In this document: one piece after another, positions 1-8,731 of the stretch
Position numbering within the stretch: position 1 is the stretch's first letter
Layout of the letters: every line of letters begins with the position of its first letter
Assembly: GCA_024275135.1 (NCBI GenBank)
Contig: JAJRZS010000027.1
Location: forward strand, 1-58,437
Source of the DNA: Planctomycetota bacterium
GTDB taxonomy: Bacteria > Planctomycetota > UBA1135
DNA length: 58,437 bases
Reading direction: 5' to 3'
Position numbers and translations under genes: made by a program
Notes under the pieces: generated by a model
The model's database searches: none
Told to the model about the DNA's origin: nothing
Seen by the model: the letters and a program-made list of their open reading frames with translations, nothing else

Positions 1-480
1 GAGGTGGTGTATGAGGCCTACGCGCCAGGGGGCATTGCGGTCATTATCGAAGCTCTCACCGACAACCGTAATCGCACGGCCCCGAACATCCGTACCGTTC
101 TCACCAAGCGCGGCGGCTCCATGGCCAGTTCGGGGTCGGTAGCCTATATGTTCAAGCGCAAAGCGGTGTTTGTGCTACCGAAAAGTGTGGCCGACGAAGA
201 CACCGTCATGGAAGTGGCTCTGGAGCATGGCGCCGAGGATGTCACCACCGATGAGGCCGAAATTTATGGCATCGAAGCCGAACCCGATCAGTTTATGAAT
301 CTCGTCTCCGCCTTCTCGGCCCAGGGTTGGGAAACTTTGGATGCCGGTTTACGCTATGTGCCTGATAATTCTATTCCGGTTGATGCCGAAGCTGCCGAAA
401 AACTCCAGGCGCTCGTCGATATGCTAGAAGACGACGACGACGTCCAAGCTGTTCACCACAACGCCGAATTCCCAGAATAA
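1..480 (+). CDS. yebC: YebC/PmpR family DNA-binding regulator, 5'-truncated by window edge
   Basis: This is the C-terminal 159 residues of a YebC-family protein (usual length about 240-250), entering the window already in frame at base 1. Recognisable family blocks are the YEAYAPGGIAVIIEALTDN segment near the start, then 'GGSMASSGSVAYMF', and the acidic C-terminal domain with 'EAEPDQFMNLVSAF'. YebC proteins are cytoplasmic. Some members bind DNA as regulators, and others bind ribosomes and relieve stalling at proline stretches; the sequence here does not decide between these roles. The next gene begins 4 bases after the stop, so the two are probably co-transcribed. Confidence 0.95.
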   Translation, partial: EVVYEAYAPGGIAVIIEALTDNRNRTAPNIRTVLTKRGGSMASSGSVAYMFKRKAVFVLPKSVADEDTVMEVALEHGAEDVTTDEAEIYGIEAEPDQFMNLVSAFSAQGWETLDAGLRYVPDNSIPVDAEAAEKLQALVDMLEDDDDVQAVHHNAEFPE

Positions 481-484
481 AATC

Positions 485-1399
485 ATGCCCGCCCGCCCCC
501 TCACCATCCTCTCAGCCGATTCCACCGTCGTTGCCCGTTGTCAGGAGGCCGCGCAGTTGGCCGGCTCGGCGGTGAGTGAGGTGCGCAGCTTGGCCAGCCT
601 CGAAGAATTGGCCGCAGCCGGCACCATGGAGGGCTTGGTGGTTGCCGATCCCACCTTCATGGCGCCATTGAGCGTGCAGGAATGGGCTTTGGGCTTTTTG
701 CGTGAGCACCGTGTGCTGTTGTTGCTTCTCACCACCGGCAATCGCGAGGACGCCGACGGCCTCGCTCGTTTTGTCGGCGCGCAGGGTGCATTAAGTTTGC
801 CATTGCATGCGGAGGAACTGGCCAGCTACTTGGCTTCGCCCTTCGGTGCACCGAGCAGCGTGCGTCCCGACCCCATCCCCGTGCCCGACGCCGCCCAACT
901 CGGCGCCTCCATCGGGGAAATCCTCAAAGGACGAGAGCCAGAGGCCCGCGAGCGTTTCTTGCAGGCGGTCGCTGATGCAGAAACGGGTTTGCACACCCCC
1001 GAGTTTTGGGAGCACCGTTTGGAGGAAGAATTCAAGCGCTCCTCGCGCTTTCGCTTCCCTCTTGGTTTGGTGGCCTTCACCTGGGAAGGGGAAATCGATG
1101 ACGACGCTTTGCTCGATTTGGCGGGCATTTTGTTATTGGATACGCGCGATGTGGATGTGGCCACCCATATCGGCCCACGTACCTTGGTGGCCATGCTGCC
1201 GCATACCGGCCCCGAGGGCACTCGGTTGTTTGGCCAGCGCGTGGTGCAAGGCATGCGCAACCGCAACCTTCGCGATTTGCTGGGCGAGCCTCTGGAAATC
1301 TCGGTGCAAGCGGCGGTGGCTCCCGACAGCAGCTTGTCGAACTCGCGCGCTTTCTTGGCTCGAGTGATGCCGCAAGAAAGCGAAATGAGCGGTTGTTAG
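485..1399 (+). CDS. Degenerate receiver-like plus GGDEF-like domain protein
   Basis: This 304-residue cytoplasmic protein has no signal peptide or membrane segment. Residues 1-115 alternate hydrophobic strands and helices like a response-regulator receiver domain but lack a convincing phosphoacceptor Asp pocket. Residues 160-300 open with 'DAETGLHTPEFWEHRLEEEFKRSSR', which matches the start of GGDEF domains (D..TGL-n...f...l..E..Rs.R). No GGDEF active-site motif follows, so diguanylate cyclase activity is unlikely. It may be a c-di-GMP-related or purely structural signalling protein. It begins 4 nt after the yebC-like gene and its stop overlaps the convergent lipoprotein gene by 4 nt. Family assignment is inference from motif shape. 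Confidence 0.75.
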   Translation: MPARPLTILSADSTVVARCQEAAQLAGSAVSEVRSLASLEELAAAGTMEGLVVADPTFMAPLSVQEWALGFLREHRVLLLLLTTGNREDADGLARFVGAQGALSLPLHAEELASYLASPFGAPSSVRPDPIPVPDAAQLGASIGEILKGREPEARERFLQAVADAETGLHTPEFWEHRLEEEFKRSSRFRFPLGLVAFTWEGEIDDDALLDLAGILLLDTRDVDVATHIGPRTLVAMLPHTGPEGTRLFGQRVVQGMRNRNLRDLLGEPLEISVQAAVAPDSSLSNSRAFLARVMPQESEMSGC

Positions 1400-2019
1400 G
1401 GCTGGGGAAGGCTGTCGCCCATCCTGCCTTGCTGTTGCGGGTCTAAAATCGCGGCAATTTTCCACTCGGTACCAAGTTCGAAATGCTGCACCGGGTTTTG
1501 GCTGCGTACGCTGCGCAAAGCAGGGTGCTGAAGCTCGATTGCCAAATGTTTGCCGGAAACGCGGAGGTAGTGGTCGGGTGATTCCGCCAGTAAAGCTCCG
1601 GTGCGTCTGCCGGTAATGTCGGTGATGTCGTAGAAAGACTGCGCCTGAAAGAGCAGGCCAAGCCGTGGTTTCTGCTGCAGGCCCCACCACAGGAGGATGC
1701 CGTTGGGAGTTTCGCTTTGCTCCACCACCTGCAAACGCCAAGCTTGACCAGCCGCCGCGCCGAGTTGGCTGCGGATTTGGGGCCGAGCCAGTAGGTAGAG
1801 ATCAAGGGTGGCGCCATAGGTTTCTTTTAGGCTTTCCCCCAGGCAGCGGTATTCCGCTTGCGCATCATTGCAGGCAATTGCGGCGAAAAAGCTGCGTCCA
1901 GCGTCTTCCGGAGTTCGAAAATTGGGAGCGAGTACGAGGGCCTGGGTGGCGGGAGGACAGCTTTGACATCCCCCGCAAAGGAGTATCAGCAACAGGAGGA
2001 GCGGAAACGAAAGGCGCAC
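1396..2019 (-). CDS. Small lipoprotein of unknown function
   Basis: This 207-residue protein starts with a classic type II signal peptide: two basic/polar residues, a leucine-rich core, then the lipobox 'LCGGC' with the lipidated Cys at residue 18. The mature part, which begins with a Cys-Pro-rich stretch, resembles no family I can name. It has a conserved-looking 'DAGRSFFAAIACND' segment similar in character to small NTF2-like secreted domains, where a helix with 'FF.A...D' opens the fold, but this is only a suggestion. The gene runs opposite to its neighbours. Its 3' end overlaps the preceding gene by 4 nt, and its start lies 23 nt from the divergent DUF1573 gene. Confidence 0.7.
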   Translation of the reverse strand: MRLSFPLLLLLILLCGGCQSCPPATQALVLAPNFRTPEDAGRSFFAAIACNDAQAEYRCLGESLKETYGATLDLYLLARPQIRSQLGAAAGQAWRLQVVEQSETPNGILLWWGLQQKPRLGLLFQAQSFYDITDITGRRTGALLAESPDHYLRVSGKHLAIELQHPALRSVRSQNPVQHFELGTEWKIAAILDPQQQGRMGDSLPQP

Positions 2020-2042
2020 CTGCGTATATTGGGGGGCTCCTG

Positions 2043-3083
2043 ATGTTCAAGCAATCCCAACTTCCCTTGCTTTTGACATTTATCCTGCCGCTTTTGCTCG
2101 GCGGCGGGGCCTGTAGCCGTCAGCCTGCGGTGGTGGGCCTGGTTTTCGACCAGCCGCTGGTGGATTTGGGCGAGCGTTGGGCCGGCGAGACCATTCCTCT
2201 GGAGTTTCCCTTCTCTGTCCGCCAGCAGGGGGTGCGGATTGAGCAAGCTCTACCCGAATGCGGCTGTTTGGCACCGACCTTGTGGGTGGATGGCCAAAAG
2301 CTGCCCTGGGGCCAGGAGTTGGTACCCGGGACGAAGGGGAAGTTGGTGGTGGAGTTTCACACCGCAGGTTTTCAAGGACGCAAATTCACCGGTGTAGATT
2401 TGCAAGGTGTGGGGCCAGGGCTGCCAACCAAGCTGGAGGTGCATAGTTGGTTGCGTCCCTGGTTTGAACTTCGTCCTCGTTTTGTGGATTTTGGCATCGT
2501 GCGTGGCGAGAAGGAGCGGGTGGTGGAAGTGGAGGTGAAGGGGCAAAAACCCTTCCGCGTCACTGCCATTCTGGGCCAGGCGCCGCCCATTGAGGTGCGC
2601 GGCATCCCATCGACCAAAGCTCGCTTGGTGCAAAAGCTGCAAATCGTGTTGCCGCCCACCCAGGCCGAGGGCAATCACTTTGGGGTGCTCAATTTTGGCT
2701 CCGACCAGGAGGGCTTTGCCTTTACCTTGCCCGTCAACTACAAGGTGGCCGGTAACTTGTGGACGATTCCGGATCAAAAACTGTTGCTGGGGGAGCTCCA
2801 GGAGGGGGTGAAGTTTTTTGCGCAGGTGGAACTTGGAGCCCGTTCTGGGGTGTTGAAGGCACCGGAAGTGGTGCTGAAGCAGCTGCCGGAGGCTTCTTAT
2901 CGGGTAGAAACGGTCGTGGAAGGGGCTCGTTATCGGGTACAGTTAAGCCTCACCCCGGGCCCAGACCATGTGGTGGGCGAAATTTTGCTGCGGCTTCCCT
3001 ACCAGGCCGAGGGGGAAACGGAGAAAATCGTGGAAAGGCGACTGCGGGTACTCGGCGCGGTTCGTAGACAGAATGATGATTAA
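2043..3083 (+). CDS. DUF1573 domain lipoprotein (first of a tandem pair)
   Basis: A 346-residue envelope protein with a signal peptide ending in the lipobox-like 'GGGAC' (Cys 24). The mature domain starts with 'LVDLGERWAGETIPLEFPF' and 'LPECGCLAPTL', the DUF1573 pattern in which a beta-sandwich carries a CGC motif. Two further Ig-like repeats follow ('FVDFGIVRGEKERVVEVEV'; later 'KLLLGELQEGVKFFAQVEL'). I start it at ATG 2043 because that is where the signal peptide begins; the frame stays open upstream, but that part is antisense to the lipoprotein gene. A G-rich stretch at 2031-2036 could serve as ribosome site, and TATATT at 2025-2030 is a possible -10. It overlaps the next gene by 11 nt. 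The function of DUF1573 proteins is unknown. Confidence 0.85.
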   Translation: MFKQSQLPLLLTFILPLLLGGGACSRQPAVVGLVFDQPLVDLGERWAGETIPLEFPFSVRQQGVRIEQALPECGCLAPTLWVDGQKLPWGQELVPGTKGKLVVEFHTAGFQGRKFTGVDLQGVGPGLPTKLEVHSWLRPWFELRPRFVDFGIVRGEKERVVEVEVKGQKPFRVTAILGQAPPIEVRGIPSTKARLVQKLQIVLPPTQAEGNHFGVLNFGSDQEGFAFTLPVNYKVAGNLWTIPDQKLLLGELQEGVKFFAQVELGARSGVLKAPEVVLKQLPEASYRVETVVEGARYRVQLSLTPGPDHVVGEILLRLPYQAEGETEKIVERRLRVLGAVRRQNDD

Positions 3084-4254
3084 GAAGCAAATTTGGACGG
3101 TGCTTGCCCTTTGCGGAGTGGTTGGCTTCTTGGGCTCTTGTTCTGGAGAGGCCAAGGGCAGCGCGGTGGAGGGGGCAGACCACCCCAGCTCCAATCCATC
3201 GGCAACGGCCACCCATTCGGAGCCCGCTGCGGCTACCCAAGCCCCAAACATTCCAGGCTCTCGCAGTGATTTGGTGTTTGATTTCATTGAGAAGGATTTG
3301 GGCAAGGTCTACCAACAGCATCAATATGATTTGGCCTTTCCCTTTGTGGTTGAAGGGCCCGACCCGGTTTTGCTGTCGGAGCTGGATACCTCTTGTGGCT
3401 GCACCGAGGCGAAAGTGCGACCCGATTGGGATGTGAGTGTCGAAGGGCAAGCTTGGCCCCTGAACAAGCCTATTCCCGCAGGGAGTCGGGGTGCCATTTC
3501 CGCCGTTTTTGACGCCAGCCGCTACCGCGGGGATAAGGCTTCCACGATTACGGTACGCGGCGATTTTTTATCCCGCAAAATCATTTTGGGGGTGAAGGCG
3601 GACGTGATTCCAGTTTTTGTGCCGGAGCCGTCGGTGGTGCAGTTTGGAGAAGTCTTGGCGGGAAGCTTGCGGCAAGAAGATCCAAGCAAAACCATCAGCA
3701 TCACGGCGATGAAGGATTTCAAAATCAAACGCTGGAAACGCGTGCCGCCGGGGGTGTTGATTGAGGAAGTCGATTCTGCAGAAACCTTGGACGATGGACG
3801 GGTAAAGCGGTTATTCAAAGTAACGGCTGGGCCTGACATGCCGGAAGGGCGGATGTCCTCCAGCGTGATTGCCGAGACGGATTTGGGCCTCGACTTTGAA
3901 TTCTTAGTCAACGTTGATGTGTTGGGGGCCATCAAATATGCACCTGCCACCCGCGTGGCTTTTGGTGTGGTGGATCACGGCAAGGCGAAGCGGCGGACAA
4001 TCAAGATTGAAGCCACGCGCGGGGCCATTGAGTTGCCCAAACCCAGCCTGGAATTTTTGGGCGCCGCCGCCAAAGCAATGCGCGGGCAGGTCGAAACCGT
4101 GGTCGAGGGCAAGCAGTATGTGGTGAAAATCACTTTGCCCAAGGATGTTGCTGCTGGTTCTTATGATGGGGTGCTGCGCATTTCGTATCCGCCCGAATCG
4201 GGTTTGGAAACCAAAGAAGTCCTGCTAAACGCGCGAATTCGGCAGCCTCGTTAG
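3073..4254 (+). CDS. DUF1573 domain lipoprotein (second of a tandem pair)
   Basis: A 393-residue paralogue of the preceding protein. From ATG 3073 it has a short hydrophobic signal ending 'GFLGSC' (lipobox Cys near residue 23), then a Ser/Ala/Pro-rich linker. The DUF1573 core is 'DFIEKDLGKVYQQHQYDLAF' with 'DTSCGCTEAKV'. Later repeats include 'VVQFGEVLAGSL' and 'RVAFGVVDHGKAKRRTIKI'. Each repeat places a strand with an 'FG.V..G' turn, typical of Ig/MSP-like sandwiches. The start overlaps the upstream stop by 11 nt, and a second ATG directly follows the first. Both are probably made together and anchored on the same membrane face. No function is known. Confidence 0.85.
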   Translation: MMIKKQIWTVLALCGVVGFLGSCSGEAKGSAVEGADHPSSNPSATATHSEPAAATQAPNIPGSRSDLVFDFIEKDLGKVYQQHQYDLAFPFVVEGPDPVLLSELDTSCGCTEAKVRPDWDVSVEGQAWPLNKPIPAGSRGAISAVFDASRYRGDKASTITVRGDFLSRKIILGVKADVIPVFVPEPSVVQFGEVLAGSLRQEDPSKTISITAMKDFKIKRWKRVPPGVLIEEVDSAETLDDGRVKRLFKVTAGPDMPEGRMSSSVIAETDLGLDFEFLVNVDVLGAIKYAPATRVAFGVVDHGKAKRRTIKIEATRGAIELPKPSLEFLGAAAKAMRGQVETVVEGKQYVVKITLPKDVAAGSYDGVLRISYPPESGLETKEVLLNARIRQPR

Positions 4255-4280
4255 GTTATAAAGGTGCTGCAGAAATACTT

Positions 4281-4321
4281 CGAGTTGCCTCCAGCCTTGG
4301 CTGCAACTCGGTCGACTTTTT
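4281..4321 (+). terminator. Inverted repeat, possible terminator after the DUF1573 pair
   Basis: An 8-bp perfect arm (CGAGTTGC, 4281-4288) pairs with GCAACTCG (4303-4310), with an inner CCA/TGG pairing. A five-T run follows at 4317-4321, but six bases separate it from the stem, which is long for a standard intrinsic terminator. It lies in the 79-nt gap before the pilus ATPase operon and could separate the two units. Confidence 0.45.
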
Positions 4322-4333
4322 CGTAAAGTTCCA

Positions 4334-6028
4334 TTGAGGAAAAAACTCGGTGAAATCCTGCTGGCCGCTGGCGCCATCACGGAAGACCAACTGCGCGCTG
4401 CCTTGGCGTTGCAGAAACAGCGCACCGTGCTGATTGGGCAAGCTTTGGTGGAGCAGGGGGCCACGGATGAGCTCACCGTGTTTCGGGCCTTGGCCAAACA
4501 GGCGCGTTGGCCTTTTGTTGATTTGGCTGAACGCACACCGCCGCGGCGTCTCACCGAGTTGCTGGATGGCAAAGCGGCCTGGGAACTCGAGGCGCTGCCG
4601 GTAGCGGAAAAAGATGGCGCTTTGGTGGTTGCGGTGGCCGATCCCCATAAAGCCGTGGTCACCGACACCCTGCATTTTCTGCTCGACCGCGAAGTGGTGT
4701 TGGCCTTGGCTGCGCCCTCGGCTTTGCAAGCGGCTTTAACCCGCGTTTACGGCCCCAACGAGGCTATTGCTGCGCCTGCTGCTCGGGCCGAGTCGGAGGG
4801 TGGGGAAGAATCGCCCATTGTTCGCTTGGTGAACCGTATGTTTGACGAGGCCGTGGATCAGCGTGCTTCGGATATTCATATCGAGCCCTTTGCCGATCGC
4901 ATGCGTATTCGCTACCGCATTGACGGACGGCTGAAAATTGCGGCGGAACATCCGGTCGATGTATTTGCCCCATTGATTAGCCATTTGAAGGTTAGTGGGG
5001 GCTTGGATATTGCGGAAAAGCGGCGCCCCCAAGACGGACGCATTGAGCACCGAAGTTTGGGTCGGGATTTGGATGTGCGGGTTTCGGTTTTACCCACCCA
5101 ACATGGACAAACTTGTGTCATGCGATTGTTGGACCGCGAAGCCAACCTGCTGTCCTTGCCGGATTTGGGCTTGAATGAACAAGCGCATGCTTGGTTTCGG
5201 CGCTTGATTGAACGCCCCCATGGTTTGTTTTTGGTCACGGGGCCAACGGGGTCGGGGAAAACCACCACCTTGTATGCGGCATTGCAAACCTTGAATCGGC
5301 CGGACAAAAAAATCCTCACCGTCGAAGATCCGGTGGAATACCGGATTCCTGGAATCAACCAGGTGCAAGTGCACCCAGGCATCGGTTTGGATTTTTCTCG
5401 GGTCTTGCGCGCCTTTCTACGCCAAGCTCCCAATGTGGTGCTGGTGGGTGAGATTCGCGACCGTGAAACCGCCGAAGTGGCGATTCAAGCTTCGCTCACT
5501 GGGCATATTGTGTTTAGCACGGTCCACACCAACGATGCCCCCAGTGCGGTAACGCGCCTCCTCGACATGGGGGTACCGCCCTTTTTGATTGCCACCTCCT
5601 TGCAAGGTGTCTTGGCGCAACGCCTAATGCGGCGTCTGTGCACAGATTGTGCGGAAGAACAGGCTGCGGGGGTGCTGGAGCAGCAAATTTTGGGATTATC
5701 TGCCAAGGAGACCATCCGTCGCCCGCGCGGTTGCCGTCGCTGCAACGGTACCGGTTTTCATGGTCGAATTGGCGCTTTCGAGTGGCTAGAAATAGACGAA
5801 AAGCTGCGCGAAGCCCTGTTCCAGGCCAAAGACCCGAATGATTTTGTGCGCGCGGCTGAAGCGTCCTCGCATTGGCACCCGCTGTTGGAAGACGCTGTGG
5901 CCAAAGCCAAACAGGGCCAAACCTCGGTGGAGGAGGTGTTGCGTATTACGAAGGTGGCGGTTGCATCCGAAGATGAGGACGGCCCCATGTCTCCTGTTTC
6001 CCCAGAATCCAACCCAGATCAACCATGA
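4334..6028 (+). CDS. PilB/GspE-type assembly ATPase with MshEN N-terminal domain (first copy)
   Basis: A 564-residue secretion/pilus extension ATPase. Residues 1-60 carry two 'LG..L...G.I....L..AL..Q'-type repeats typical of MshEN domains, which bind c-di-GMP in MshE. The motor domain follows, with 'ASDIHIEPF', Walker A 'GPTGSGKTTT', 'VEDPVEY', a Walker B region 'VVLVGEIRD', the His box 'STVHTNDAPSAVTRL' and a Cys-pair zinc site ('CTDC ... CRRC'). The usual 'RQDPD' before Walker B is 'RQAPN' here, so both aspartates of that box are replaced. The TTG start is inferred from family alignment, and no good ribosome site is visible. It overlaps pilT by 4 nt. Confidence 0.9.
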   Translation: MRKKLGEILLAAGAITEDQLRAALALQKQRTVLIGQALVEQGATDELTVFRALAKQARWPFVDLAERTPPRRLTELLDGKAAWELEALPVAEKDGALVVAVADPHKAVVTDTLHFLLDREVVLALAAPSALQAALTRVYGPNEAIAAPAARAESEGGEESPIVRLVNRMFDEAVDQRASDIHIEPFADRMRIRYRIDGRLKIAAEHPVDVFAPLISHLKVSGGLDIAEKRRPQDGRIEHRSLGRDLDVRVSVLPTQHGQTCVMRLLDREANLLSLPDLGLNEQAHAWFRRLIERPHGLFLVTGPTGSGKTTTLYAALQTLNRPDKKILTVEDPVEYRIPGINQVQVHPGIGLDFSRVLRAFLRQAPNVVLVGEIRDRETAEVAIQASLTGHIVFSTVHTNDAPSAVTRLLDMGVPPFLIATSLQGVLAQRLMRRLCTDCAEEQAAGVLEQQILGLSAKETIRRPRGCRRCNGTGFHGRIGAFEWLEIDEKLREALFQAKDPNDFVRAAEASSHWHPLLEDAVAKAKQGQTSVEEVLRITKVAVASEDEDGPMSPVSPESNPDQP

Positions 6029-7104
6029 GTACCATAGTTCCCGGTAGTTTGCTCGATGAGTGGCTGCAGTCCGTTGCCACCATGGATGCCTCCGACTTGC
6101 ATATTGGTGCGCGACGTCGCCCGATGATGCGGGTTTCCGGCACTTTGCAGCCTTTGTCCGATGCCATCCTCACGCCAGGGATGACAGAAGAAATCTGTTT
6201 GGGGGTGGTGCCCGACCGCAAGCGCAAGGAAGTGGAGGAAACAGGGTCTTGTGACTTCTCCTTTGAACATGGCCAAGATCGCTACCGCGCCAATGTTTTC
6301 CGTCAGCGTAATTCCTGGGCTCTGGTCTGTCGCCGTTTGCCGGCTGACCGTTTGAGTTTTGAGCAAATTGGCGCGCCTGCGGTTTTGCGGGCACTGGCGC
6401 ATTTACCTCGCGGTTTGATTTTGATTACCGGCCCGACGGGTTCTGGTAAAACCACCACTTTGGCGGCGTTGATTCACGAAATCAATACGACCCGCTCCGA
6501 ACATATCATCACTTTAGAAGACCCCATCGAATTCCTGCATGAATCGGAAAAGTCGGTGGTGAACCAGCGTGAAATCGGAGAAGACACCACCTCCTTCTCC
6601 GAAGCTTTGCGTCGGGTGCTGCGCCAGGACCCGGATGTCATCATGTTGGGAGAAATGCGGGATTTAGAAACCACGGCGGCGGCGATTACGGCGGCGGAAA
6701 CCGGGCACTTGGTGTTTGGCACCTTGCATACCACCGGTGCCGCGCGCACGGTCGACCGGATTATTGACCAATATCCAAAGGAGTCGCAAGAACAAGTGCG
6801 GGCGCAGCTTTCCGTTTCCTTGCAAGCTGTGGTTTCGCAAGTTCTGGTGCCACGCGCTGACGGCCAAGGACGCATTAGTGTGTTTGAAATCATGGTGCGT
6901 AACTCGGCGATTGAAAACCACATTCGGAAAGGCGAAACATTCAAAATTCCCTCGGTGATGCAAACCCAGCGTCGCATCGGCATGCAATTGCTCGATGACC
7001 ATCTGTTTGATTTGGTCCAAGCCGGTACCATTACCCGCGATACCGCCTTGCAATATGCGCAGCTACCCAATGATTTGCGGCAGCGCATGTCCGTAACTCC
7101 ATGA
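6025..7104 (+). CDS. pilT: PilT-family pilus retraction ATPase
   Basis: At 359 residues this is the normal PilT length. Family features are the N-terminal 'DASDLHIGA', Walker A 'GPTGSGKTTTLAALI', 'ITLEDPIEFLH', the Asp box plus Walker B 'RQDPDVIMLGEMRD', the His box 'GTLHTTGAARTVDRIID', and the C-terminal 'EIMVRNSAIENHIRKG' near the PilT 'AIRNLIREGK' block. The hexameric motor powers pilus disassembly at the inner membrane. Translational coupling is likely at both ends, because it overlaps both the upstream and the downstream PilB-like gene by ATGA. Confidence 0.93.
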   Translation: MSTIVPGSLLDEWLQSVATMDASDLHIGARRRPMMRVSGTLQPLSDAILTPGMTEEICLGVVPDRKRKEVEETGSCDFSFEHGQDRYRANVFRQRNSWALVCRRLPADRLSFEQIGAPAVLRALAHLPRGLILITGPTGSGKTTTLAALIHEINTTRSEHIITLEDPIEFLHESEKSVVNQREIGEDTTSFSEALRRVLRQDPDVIMLGEMRDLETTAAAITAAETGHLVFGTLHTTGAARTVDRIIDQYPKESQEQVRAQLSVSLQAVVSQVLVPRADGQGRISVFEIMVRNSAIENHIRKGETFKIPSVMQTQRRIGMQLLDDHLFDLVQAGTITRDTALQYAQLPNDLRQRMSVTP

Positions 7105-8726
7105 GCCTAAGCCATCAAACCATCGGCAAAATCCTCGTCGACCTCGGCGTGGTGGGGATGGGGCAGGTGCAAGCGGCTTTGGCCGAGCAACGGCGGATGG
7201 GTGGTCGGCTTGGGGAATTGCTGCTGGCCAAAGGGCAGATCACCAACGAAGATTTGTCGCGGGCATTGGCCATCCAGCATGGTTTGGAATGGGTGCCGCC
7301 TGCAGCCTTAACCCCGGATGAAGAAGCCATCTCCTTACTTGATGGCGGTACTGCGCGGGCTTTTGGTGCCTTGCCTTTGGAACAAAAAGATGGGGTGCTA
7401 CGAGTTGCGATTGCTGATCCCGACACTTTGCCCCTATTAAGCGATTTAGAAAGCATCAGCGGTTGCCAAGTGCAAGCCGTGTTGTCTTCGCCCGAGGCCT
7501 TGTCGGAAGCGGTGGAGACGGCCTATCAAAAAATGACCGAGGCCAAAATCGCGGCCGAGGTAGAAGCCAGCGAAGCAGCGCCCATCGTGCGCTTGTTGGA
7601 ATCGATTTTGCTTCGAGCGGTACGCGATCGTGCGGCTGATGTTCACTTCGAACCCTATCAAGGTGGATTTCGCATTCGCATGCGTTCCGATGGTGTTCTT
7701 TACGAAATAGACCCGCCGCCCGCGCATTTGGCCACGGCCATTGTTTCCCGCATTAAAGTGCTTGCCGATTTGGATATCTCGGAAACGCGGATGCCGCAAG
7801 ATGGGCGCATGGATTTGGTTTTGGACGGACACCCGATTGATTTCAGGGTGTCGACGGTACCCACGCAAGGTGGAGAAAGTGTTGTTTTGCGCTTGCTGGA
7901 TCGTCGAAATTTGCAACTCGATTTGAGCAAACTTGGGCTAACTGCCGAGGAAGACGAACAACTGCGCAAGTTTATTGCTTTGCCGCATGGCATCATGTTG
8001 GTGACGGGGCCAACCGGCTCTGGTAAAACCACCACCTTGTATTCTTTGTTGTCGCAGGTCAATGCGCCAGAAACTAAGGTGCTGACCGTGGAAGACCCAG
8101 TGGAATATGATTTGGATGGAATCGTGCAGATTCCGGTGCATGATGAAATTGGGGTGAACTATGCGCGGATTTTGCGCACCATGTTGCGGCAAGATCCCGA
8201 CATCATCATGATTGGCGAAATCCGGGATCCAGAAACGGCTCAGATTGCGGTAGAAGCTGCATTAACTGGCCACTTGGTTTTGAGTACCCTGCATACCAAC
8301 GATGCACCGTCTACGGTCACGCGAATGGTGGATTTAGGAGTGGAGCCCTTTTTGCTTGCAGCGACCATCGAGGGTATTGTGGCGCAGCGTTTGGTGCGTT
8401 GTGTTTGCGAGCATTGTCGGGAGAGTTACACCCCCGCGGCAGAGGTTTGCGCGCAGATGGGAGTGCCTGCCGAGGAACAGTTTCAGCGCGGGGCTGGTTG
8501 CGCCAAATGCCATTTCACAGGTTACTCCGGGCGTACCGCCCTCTATGAGGTCTTAGCCATGGATTTGCAGTTGAAGGAGGAGTTTTTGCAGAACCCGAGC
8601 ACTCTGGTCTTGCGTGAGCAGGCGCGGAAACGGAAGATGAAAACCTTGCGCGAACGTGGCCTCGAGCTTGCCCGCCAGGGGCGAACCACCTTGGAAGAAG
8701 TGCTACAGGGAACGCAAGGAGAATAA
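7101..8726 (+). CDS. pilB: PilB/GspE-type assembly ATPase (second copy)
   Basis: A 541-residue extension/secretion ATPase. An MshEN-type N-terminus ('RLGELLLAKGQITNEDLSRALAIQ') precedes the core. The motor has 'AADVHFEPY', Walker A 'GPTGSGKTTTLY', 'TVEDPVEYDLDGI', intact 'RQDPDIIMIGEIRDPETAQIA', 'STLHTNDAPSTVTRM' and a zinc site 'CEHC ... CAKC' ahead of 'GRTALYEVL'. Unlike the first copy, the 'DPD' box is complete, so this is the better candidate for the main extension motor. It overlaps pilT by 4 nt and is followed 5 nt later by the platform gene. Confidence 0.92.
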   Translation: MSLSHQTIGKILVDLGVVGMGQVQAALAEQRRMGGRLGELLLAKGQITNEDLSRALAIQHGLEWVPPAALTPDEEAISLLDGGTARAFGALPLEQKDGVLRVAIADPDTLPLLSDLESISGCQVQAVLSSPEALSEAVETAYQKMTEAKIAAEVEASEAAPIVRLLESILLRAVRDRAADVHFEPYQGGFRIRMRSDGVLYEIDPPPAHLATAIVSRIKVLADLDISETRMPQDGRMDLVLDGHPIDFRVSTVPTQGGESVVLRLLDRRNLQLDLSKLGLTAEEDEQLRKFIALPHGIMLVTGPTGSGKTTTLYSLLSQVNAPETKVLTVEDPVEYDLDGIVQIPVHDEIGVNYARILRTMLRQDPDIIMIGEIRDPETAQIAVEAALTGHLVLSTLHTNDAPSTVTRMVDLGVEPFLLAATIEGIVAQRLVRCVCEHCRESYTPAAEVCAQMGVPAEEQFQRGAGCAKCHFTGYSGRTALYEVLAMDLQLKEEFLQNPSTLVLREQARKRKMKTLRERGLELARQGRTTLEEVLQGTQGE

Positions 8727-8731
8727 ATTGC

